Source: Cordia subcordata
Lineage: Eukaryota; Streptophyta; Magnoliopsida; Boraginales; Cordiaceae
DNA length: 64,000 nt
NCBI GenBank assembly: GCA_028554755.1
Contig: JAPTOF010000011.1
Coordinates: 2,756,501-2,820,500, forward strand
Reading direction: 5' to 3'
Translations under genes and position numbers: made by a program
Shown here: piece by piece, positions 56,004 to 64,000 of the stretch
How the letters are laid out: every line of letters begins with the position of its first letter
How positions within the stretch are numbered: the stretch's first letter is position 1
Notes under the pieces: generated by a model
The model's database searches: none
The model's input: the letters and a program-made list of their open reading frames with translations, nothing else
Told to the model about the DNA's origin: nothing

Positions 56004-57330
56004 AGGTTATTCCTTTTGTAGAAGGGATCTGCAAATCTCTTCAAATCCTCCCCTTACTTACAATGGTCCTCATACCTCAAGAGAAGTTCCTTACTAGCTT
56101 CAACCACCAAAAACCTAGGATTCTAATCCACGCACACAAGATATTGACACTTCATGTCCCTTCAACTAACATGGTCTCCCAACGTGCATATAGCCTCAAG
56201 ATATGAGGAGAAAGAAGGTAAAATCACAATGGCTCGTGAATGACGTAAGAGCCTTATTCACAATATAATGAAGGAATGAAAAGTGAAACTTGTGCTAAGT
56301 TGACATTGTGTCACTTAACACTTTATTCAATAGACTTTTTTAATCTTTTTGATGCCCTTTGGATTTTTCAATATTTTTCACTTTTTTTACTTTTTTTCCT
56401 TTTTCCATTTTTTGTGCAATTTTCACAATTTTTCATTACATAACATAAAAAAGAAAAAAAAAAGAAAAATAAAGGCTAAGGCACATAAAAAAGAACCAAT
56501 CAAGAAAGGGGCACTCATATCAACATCCCTTTTTTAACATTTTTTCCAACCAAGCTGTGGGGTAGCTACAAGATGCATTCTTAGAGGCACTTACTCCCCA
56601 CAGCTTTCAAAAGATATCCCCTCAAAACCCTAGTTCTCCCTCAACTCTATTCGCTCCCCACAATATAGCCTTGTCGATACCAATCAATTAAGTCAGTGAC
56701 AAGAGTCAACACTCCAATTAACAAAGAGCTAAATAACTCTATATGTACAAAAATCAAAACAAACTTACCAGTTTTAAGAAAATAATGAAAATTTATCCTA
56801 AACAAAGCATAAAACATGAGAACCAAACTCCCACACCCCCAAATCTAAACATCTTTTGGTCCTCAAGTAAATAAAACAAGACTACACAATAAGTAATTAG
56901 GCATCACAAAGCACATAAGGGTGGTGGGGAAGGGATAGATAAGAGGGGAAACAAGTGAAGAAAGGATAGGTACAACCTTGTGTCCTTTTTGAGCTCCTCA
57001 ATGGCAATGACTTATGAATCATCTACTAATCCCTATTTTTCATCAAACCACAAACACTCAGAAAGCACAAAGATTAGTACCGCCATGCAGGCTTGCATTG
57101 GCATCGACAAGTAATAAAGAAGGTGTATGAAATGATAGAAATAGGGATCAATACTTAGGAATCCTAGAAAGAGAACAAATGAAAAGAGAGCGAAAATCAA
57201 AGAATGAAAACACCCAAAAAGTAAAAACAAGTAAAAGAGAAGGAAAATAAGAAAAACAAATAGAATATAAACATGTCTACAGTGTCTCTTACTAGCATTG
57301 GATTTAATGCCTCCAGTCAGGGAATAATGT
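56004..57330 (-). other. Post-pol-like non-coding segment of element N
   Basis: Matches the order of features in 13700-15030 of element E: gagaag/gatct region, tgtgctaagttgacattgtg, a T-rich tract (56375-56415), A-rich runs, a degenerate internal purine tract (about 56835-56870) and a diverged post-pol motif (57275-57325). No coding signal. Confidence 0.65.
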
Positions 57331-57459
57331 TAAAGTAACACATGCGTAAAGTTGTAAGGCACAAATTGTCGGATGATCATCAAAGCTCAAATAGTAGAAG
57401 TAAAAGCATTATGTAATATATGACGGGGCAATGAATATATAATGCAACCCTTTTCTAAA

Positions 57460-59236
57460 TCTCACCCCGAAGTATCAAATGAGAATATGTGCTCGAACGT
57501 GGAAAGGATCATGCATAAATGCCAAGGATCATACCCTATTTGCTCTCTAATTAACCACCCCACAACCTTCTTTTCATTATGTAAGGCTAAGAACCCATCT
57601 TTCCCATGGGTCAATGGTAGATCTAACCCATGCACATTGGGTGGAGTGTTTTCTAATCCTAGGTGAAAATGTTATATAAAAGAAGGCACAAACATGAGTT
57701 CCAAAGATGGAGGCTCAACAAATGGGAATGGGGAGTAGGAACAACATTCAGAGAATGAGGGTCAAAAGATAGAGACGTTGAAGTATGAGACTCTTCCTCT
57801 CCACAAGATATGACATGATCAAGCCTAGGTCACTCTAACTTCTCATGCGGGATGGACTCGTCTTAATGGGTTCATTCACACTAAGGGAAGGTTCAAGTTC
57901 ATCTAGAAAATGCTTATCCTCATTAATCAATTCCTTAGTGGATGAGTAAAAGAAGGTATCCTCAATGATTCATCACGCATATCCAAAGATCCATAGACTA
58001 ACATTTCAAGCTCATCAATTTCTTCCTTATGTATCTTCTTAGAGTTACTATTTTCCTCAACACAAGAATCTATAACTCTAAGAGACTTATCATGTAAAAA
58101 CTCTAAAATTGATGCTTTATTCTTCCCAATAGATGACTCTAAATCCACACTAGCTAAGGTCTGATCAAATTCATTCCCAACTTTATCGCTAGTGGTATTC
58201 ATGTTACTACTATGCTCTTCACAAGGGGTAGGCACATACAGAGAAGGTAAAGGGGACTCAAAAGACTCTGGATTATGCAAACAAGAATACTCAAGGGATA
58301 TGTGTGCACCTAACTCCTTAAATATAGACTCGGAATGTAAATGAGTACTATGATCAATAAGATCAACCTTTGTATGTGTGTGCAATATAGGGAGAGAAAG
58401 AAAGATAGGCTCACGCGACTCAATGAAAGGCGTTGAAAGCATAGGAGGATAGGGTTTCACGTTCTTTAGAACATACCCATAGTTGTGATAAAAACCATAG
58501 TATCATCAAGCTCACTCTCATCCTCACTGCATAATGTTAACACTCTATTAACCTCTCTCTCTAATTTTCTCTCCAAAAAATCATCATTTTCACCACTATT
58601 TCCCTCATCTCTAGGTCTCACTCATATCTCTTCAACCTAGTCAAATTGTATCTTAACACTCTCAACCACGGGTAGATCACTCTCAACTCTCTTCAAGTAC
58701 TCACTAGAGAATTGATATCTCGTACCAAGTTGTCTAGCCTTTCTTGGTTATGTTGGAAGAGGGATAGGAGATAATCAAGCTTTCCCTCTTCTGAAAGAAC
58801 CTGAAAGAAAAGGTTCAACCGAGTGTAGATAGTAAACATCTTTATCGGGATCACTTTGAACATAATCATCATAGAACTCAGAGGAAGGGTGGCTGGAAAA
58901 AGATTGTGTGAAGGATGGACTCTCAGTGCAAGGAAGTGGACCTGAAGAGTCTTCTTGACCTCAATATAAAAATGCATGATATTGCTCCCTAGAATCATGA
59001 TGATTAAATATAGATGCATGCATGGGCACATGATTGCTAGGGGCATTCTTGGGCTTTGCAATAAAATGGGGATTGGGGTAGATGGTAGGGCAAGAATCAA
59101 AATCATGGTCACGGCTTCCACATAGATCACAAGAATAAGAATATGATTCCCTATAACCATGATTACTAAATAAAGATGCATGAAATGATGCATGACTATA
59201 GGGATCACGGCTTGCACTATATGATTCCCTATAACC
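57460..59236 (-). pseudogene. gag: Gag-like zinc-knuckle ORF region of element N
   Basis: Minus sense from 59236: tandem NHGYRESYS-type repeats, then a perfect CCHC zinc knuckle CDLCGSRDHDFDSC at 59090-59131, PNPHFIAKPKNAPSNHVPMH, a serine-rich stretch and, in shifted frames, an acidic open stretch from 58460 to 57927 (HSSNMNTTSDKVGNEFDQTL, KEEIDELEMLVYGSLDMRDE). A last coding-like part at about 57660-57465 reads GLENTPPNVHGLDLPLTHGK and WLIREQIGYDPWHLCMI. No Retrotrans_gag core is visible upstream; the junction with the LTR at 59237 removes it. Nucleic-acid binding is inferred from the knuckle. Nothing pol-like follows. Confidence 0.6.
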
Positions 59237-60285
59237 ATGTTTGATTATACGTTCATATTACACAAAATTAAGCAATAACACCCAACATGTATGCATTTGA
59301 AGCTAGTCTTGTTATTAAGGCATGTAAACACACACATATACATGTATGAATGCTTTACCCATTTCACGGATTCATCATATAAACACATAGACATGCTCAC
59401 ATAATGATTTATAAGTGATTAATAGCAAATATGCTTCAGTTTATATGCTACTTCATTTAGGCATTTTATGAAACACTTAAGCATGTGTGAAAAATAGCCC
59501 TTAAAACCCTAAGAACAAAGCATATATATAAATTCACCAAGTAGCCATAACAATAATTTAATAAATCAACCAATAAAACAAATGTTAATCACCGTAACAT
59601 ACTTTAATCAAACATAGAATAAACAAGGACGAAAGAGAGATCAAGAGTCTTCCCTTTCATCCTTAGCCATTTCTTTACAATCCATAAGCAAATGCCTAAA
59701 TTCTAAGTGTTTGAGCCACCAAAGATGCTTGATTCCAAGTGTAGATATGCGTGAATGAGTGTGTGTGAAGTGGGTAAGAGTTAAGGTTTAATAGGTGTAA
59801 AATGGCGAAGATTGGGTGTTCCTCCCTTAAATTTTGTTGAAAAAGTGCACCTGTATCTGCTTTTCTCACGTACAACTGGGGGCCTAGCTAGGGGACCGTC
59901 TTCAGGAGGAAGTCGACTGGCCTTTTCTGTTTAAGCCCAAATCTTCATCGTTTTACGCCTAGTTTTTTTCTAAGTGCTTCGTGCTTCATTCAGAAGCCTT
60001 CAAAGTGCCTTTTCTTCATTTTTTAATCTTTAAACCACCTCTAAACTTTGCTCCACATCCCAAGCATCATCAATCAAGCTTTGATCATCAGTTGAAATCT
60101 CACCTAAAAGCAGAAGAATAAGCACTTACTGTAGCATTTTTCTGATAAACTCAACTATGAACATTTATTTCCTCATATGCATAACTATGATATAAATAGC
60201 ACATTAAGGCTATCTAATAACCATAAAACACCTTCAAGAACATAAGAGAATGCACGAACAAACACACACAAACAAAGACATATCA
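59237..60285 (-). mobile_element. Truncated gypsy LTR K (5' LTR of element N)
   Basis: Minus sense from TGATATGTCTTTG at 60285, the same start as LTR H. It resembles LTR M through the cacatagacatg region and stops at about 59237, so the part with the CCTAGG block, the PBS and the start of gag are deleted. Degenerate dyads (gtcgactggcc, 59929) lie upstream of an AATTTAAGG box. Confidence 0.65.
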
Positions 60286-60308
60286 CCCTTCCATTTTCTA
60301 AATAATTA

Positions 60309-62064
60309 GCACATGATGTTCCCTTTGTCCTTGATGATGAGTGTGTTAGAGCATTTGGCAGGCTTAAGTCTTTTTTGTCCTCATCTCCTATTATCCAGCT
60401 TCTCGAGTATAGCCTTCCATTTGAGATCATGCATTATGCTTCAGATTTTGCCATAGGTGTAGTGCTAGGTCAATATAAGGATAGGTTGCCTTATGTGATT
60501 TATTACACTAGCATGACTCTAGATGGTGCCCAGAAGAATTACACCAGCATTGAGAAGGAGCTTGTAGCTATAGTGTTTACACTTGCTAGGTTTCATCCTT
60601 ACATCCTTGGTTCAAAAGTCATTGCCTATTCCAGTTACACCACTTTGGGCTATCTCATTTCTAAGCGTGATTCAAAGCCTAGGTTGATTAGATGGATGAT
60701 TCTTCTTCAAGAATTTGATGTAGAGATTAGAGATATGAAGGGTAGTGAGAATTCTATTACGGACCATTTATCACACCTTGTGCATGATTCCCATAAGGAT
60801 TCCATTCCTTTTTGTGATTCTTTCCCTAATGAGCAATTGTTTGCACTTTCTTACCACACACCATGGTATGTGCATATAGTGAATTTTCTTACCATAGGAC
60901 AATTTCCCTACCACTGGGAGAAGACAGAAAAAGAGATAGGTTCCTAGCATAGGCTAGGCACTTCTTTTAGGAGGACCCTTTTTAATGTTTATGCAAATCA
61001 AGTGATTCATTGATGTGTGCCCGAGAGTAAGTATTAGAGGGTTCTTAGCGTGTGTCATGGCGAGGGTTGTGGAGGTGACTTTAGTGGTAAGAAGACTATA
61101 GCTAAGGTCTTGCAAAGTCGATATTTCTGGCCTACACTATTTAAAAATGGCCAGGAGTTATGTAAAAGATGTGTCAGTTGTCAACAGTCTGGGTCTATTT
61201 CTAGAAGAGACATAATGCCTTTATCTTGTTTTCTTCCTTGTAAGTTGTTCAATGTTTGGGGTATAGATTTCATAGGTCCATTTCCATCTTTCTTTAGGTA
61301 TCGGTATATCTTAATGGCTATAGATTATATGTCTAAATGGGTTCAGACGATCCCCACATGCATCAATGACCATAGGATTGTGGTCAATTTCATTAGGGTG
61401 AACATCTTTGCGAGATTTGGAGTCCCTAGGGTCTTCATTAGTGATGGTAGTTAACATTTTCACCATAGGACACTTGAGCCTTTGTTGAAGAGATATTTAG
61501 TCACACACAAGGTTGCTATACCGTATCACTCGCAAACTAATGGACAAGATAAAGTGTCCAATAGGTAGATTAAGTCCATTTTAGAGAAGATGGTTAGGAT
61601 GGATAGGAAAAATTTGTCTATTAGGTTGGATGGCTTGTCACTTGCTGATTAAGCTAGAGCATAGAGCATATTGGGCCATTGAAGCCCTAAATTTTGATTT
61701 GGCTAGAGTAGGTGAGAAGAGGAAGTTAGACCTAGTAGAGTTAAAAGAACTTAGGTTTGAGGCATTTGAGAATGCTAAGCTCTACAAGGACAGGGTGAAG
61801 AAAATGCATAATGGGCATATTCTTAGGAAGTCTTTCTCTCCTACTAATTGAGTTTCGTTGTTTAATTCTCATTTAGGGCTTTTTCCAGGAAAGTTGAAGT
61901 CACAATGGGATGGTCCATATGAGATGATTGAAGCAAATCTTTCCAGAGCCGCAAAGATCAAAGATTTGAAGAATGGTCGAGAGATGACTGTGAATGGACA
62001 ACACCTAATGCATGCATTTAGCCTGGCCAGAGCTTGTGTGGCCATAGCTTGGGAGTCAATCTAG
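60309..62064 (+). pseudogene. pol: RNase H and integrase of element I/J
   Basis: Resumes the pol broken at 52633, short by about eight codons. RNase H: SSPIIQLLEYSLPFEIMHYA, FAIGVVLGQYKDRLPYVIYY, QKNYTSIEKELVAIVFTLAR, EFDVEIRDMKGSENSITDHL. Integrase: VCHGEGCGGDFSGKK (His changed to Asp), LCKRCVSCQQSGSISRRDIM, VWGIDFIGPFPSFFRYRYIL, VFISDGS then stop. A deletion of about 26 codons near 61630 removes the [13 protein letters not shown] region. The tail has [20 protein letters not shown] and FPGKLKSQWDGPYEM. Confidence 0.87.
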
Positions 62065-62785
62065 ATTAATTTTGGTATTTTCGATCTTTGTTTTCATTTT
62101 TTGCTTCATTTGTTTTCTTTTTGTGTTTTACAAGTGTTGATCCCCATCTCTATCATTTCCCCTTCTTGAATATACCTTGTTTATCATTTGATGATGCCAA
62201 TGCAAGTTTGCATGGCAATGCTAATAATCTTGTGCTTTGTAAGCGTTTGTGGTTTGTTGAGAAATGACATTAGTAGATGATTCACAGATCATTGGCATTG
62301 TATAGCTTCAAAGAAACACAAGGTTGTATTTATCCTTTCTTCACTTGTCCCTTTTTCTTCTACCTTGCCCCCACTTGCTTTATGTGTTTTTTGATATTTA
62401 CTTGCTTGTTGTATGGCTTTGTTTTATTTGCTTGAGGACAAGCAAAGTTTAGGTTTGAGGGTGTGGGAGTTCTATGCTTGTTTTTATGCTTCAATAGGGT
62501 AGTTGTGCATTATTTTCGTTAAAATGGTAAATGTTTTTTGATTTTTTGTGCATATAGAGTCGTTTCTCTTTGTTGATTGGAGTGTTGGCTCTTATTTATT
62601 GATTTAATTGATTGGTAAAGATAAGGTTGTATTATAGGGAGTGAATAGAGTGGAAGGAGAACCAGGATTTTGAAGAGACTCCTTTTCAAAGCTATGTGGA
62701 GTAAGCACATCTAAGAATGCACCTTGTAGCTACCCTCCAACTTGATTGGAAAAAGTGTTTGTTAAGGGTTGTTGATATATGTGCC
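62065..62785 (+). other. Post-pol segment of element I/J, cut by LTR S
   Basis: Homologous to 46180-46890 of element L. Holds a perfect hairpin tttgcttg-agga-caagcaaa (62427-62446) and purine tract aggtttgagggtgtgggag. Ends at 62785, where another LTR starts, so the terminal purine tract and 3' LTR are not seen. Confidence 0.7.
62427..62470 (+). other. Internal hairpin plus purine tract (element I/J)
   Basis: Eight-pair stem with AGGA loop, T-A outer pair as in the internal copy of element E (14607-14626). Confidence 0.75.
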
Positions 62786-64000
62786 TGACCACGTCGTTGT
62801 ATGGCCAAATAAAGTCAATTAAAACAGTCAACAACCAAATATGAAAATTTTCCCCTTTATCACGCTAACGCGACTAAAGGGTCGAACCATAGGGAATCGG
62901 GATTGCTGTCAAGAATTGAAAAGAAAAAAAAATGAAAAACCTAAAACTAAAAAGCAAGAATTTAAAATGACTAAACTAAACACCACATCAGTGATAATTC
63001 TTAAATTAAACTAAATCAAAGAGAAAATTAATAAAATAAAATAATTAAAAAAATTCACCGAACTCAACCACGAAAATTGCAAAAATTAAGTCTATGGAAC
63101 TTGCGATTCAAGGTGATAGCCTAAAAATTGTCCTATTCATGTTCATCAACTTTAGAATTTCCAATTATGCATAAGGGATCATGCTACAAGCCTAATTCAC
63201 CTAGATTAATTAACTAAAGCTGTTGAGGCATAATCTATCTCAATGACATAAATTATCTCTCACTTTTTGGTTAATTAATTAATCACATTGATCCTTGAAA
63301 ATTAATTAAGACTACAAAGGCATAGGCTATCTCAGTGGCATAACCTATCTCAATCTTGAAACAACTAATTAAATCTACTTCTATTAATTTATCTATATTC
63401 GTACCCACAAGAACTTGCAAGATTCCTATATGACAGAATATATAAATTCTTAACTAACGAAAATTAGCTACAAGCATAATAATGATTAACCAAGAATTTA
63501 ATAGCAATAAAGCACAAAGATTAATAATCAAATAAATCCCAAGAGAATCTAAAACATGAATAAAAATAATCACTAACTGTTACCCTGAATTATGGGAAAT
63601 TTAGTTGATAATTAAGTTCAAAGCAAAAATTATAAAGAAGTTGAGAACGGAAAAACTCATCGTATTATTCCTAGACAAATAAGTTGATAAAGTTCGTTGT
63701 CTCCAATTCTCTTCAAAAGTTGTTCCCCAACTTTTTCTTCAATTTAATCTTCTGCAAATTCTTAGGTTAAAGTCCTCCTTTTTTTTTTCGTATTGTGGGT
63801 ATTTATAATGGTATCAAATTCCTTTTCAAATTCTACCGGGATTAGGAAATCACTACCAGTTTTTATGCACTCTTTTGACCAACATTTTTTGCCATGTTAG
63901 AGGCCGATCTGGGCTGAGCTCAAAATAGAAAAGTTGTAGATCTATGAATTAATTTTCCATAACCGCAAGAATCACTTTATTTGGACCTCTATATCCCGAG
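62786..64000 (-). mobile_element. LTR S, right end outside window
   Basis: Starts tgaccacgtcg within the post-pol segment of I/J. Early in it is gggtcgaaccatagggaatc, the wording seen near the ends of many plant LTRs in minus orientation; a TATA-like ATTATAAAT lies at 63801-63809 in the minus sense. Two copies of a ctatctcaatgacata-type repeat occur near 63230 and 63325. Not closely related to the other LTRs here. No coding sequence. Confidence 0.55.

Larger units (their letters stand above)
52634..60285 (-). mobile_element. Element N: gypsy-like, gag-like region but no pol
   Basis: In the minus sense: truncated LTR K (60285-59237), gag-like coding region (59236-57460), a post-pol-like segment related to that of elements E and L (57330-56004), then the terminal purine tract and hairpin (52634-52668). 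Two solo LTRs, P and M, interrupt its 3' part. No RT, RNase H or integrase wording is found anywhere in it. The 3' LTR is missing. It interrupts element J, with 23 unexplained bases (60286-60308) at the far side. Confidence 0.6.

Noticed and set aside
58693..59238. Minus-strand open frame of 181 codons rich in Met, Ile, Leu and His
   Set aside because: A neighbouring frame on the same strand encodes the zinc knuckle and Ser/Tyr/His-rich repeats. The hydrophobic frame is its shadow, kept open by the repeats.

Overview
This is a gene-poor piece of plant nuclear DNA, almost certainly pericentromeric or otherwise repeat-dense. It is built almost entirely of decayed LTR retrotransposons nested in one another. 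Two superfamilies are clear: Ty1/copia (one SIRE-type element and one Tork-like element) and Ty3/gypsy of the Athila-like, tRNA-Asp-primed lineage. The plant origin follows from the retroelement lineages, the AT-rich composition and the absence of any prokaryotic gene architecture. I cannot name the species. I see no convincing host gene, tRNA, rRNA or CRISPR array.

Layout: 1-922 is a copia-like LTR (family A). 923-8882 is a + strand SIRE-type copia element with gag, pol, a 3' extra ORF and a 3' LTR, but no 5' LTR. 9147-9932 is a minus-strand family-A-like LTR. 9937-11908 and 22762-25000 are the two halves of a minus-strand Tork-like copia element, split by a complete minus-strand Athila-like gypsy element (11914-22756) with a perfect 5-bp target duplication (aacat). 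25001-26672 is a SIRE-type LTR, and 26673-27579 is unassigned. From 27580 to the end is a deep nest. Gypsy element H (27580-34125) is interrupted by gypsy element I/J (34126 onward). I/J is interrupted by a minus LTR (R at 36858-38222, resuming as Q at about 49335-49783), which itself contains a full-length gypsy element L (38223-49329). I/J is interrupted again at 52634-60308 by a minus element N that has a gag-like zinc-knuckle reading region but no pol. N contains two solo LTRs, M (52685-54776, perfect tttat duplication) and P (54856-56003). The rest of the I/J pol follows at 60309-62064. A last LTR (S) runs from 62786 past the window edge.

All protein-coding parts are pseudogenes. Stops often sit where related copies have glutamine codons (CAA/CAG to TAA/TAG), and PBS mismatches are largely transitions, the pattern expected from cytosine deamination in methylated DNA. 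The gypsy elements share one plan: long LTR (1.7-2.1 kb), tRNA-Asp PBS, T-rich leader, gag with CCHC knuckle, protease-RT-RNase H-integrase, then about 1.4 kb of non-coding post-pol DNA with a hairpin next to a purine tract.

The most interesting signals are in the non-coding parts and recur across distinct gypsy LTR families: a CCGGT-N2-ACCGG dyad cluster just upstream of the TATA box; a block near the LTR 3' end able to fold as CCTAGGGAC/GTCCTAGG; a duplicated hairpin-plus-purine-tract module with a compensatory base pair; and the gag-only element N.
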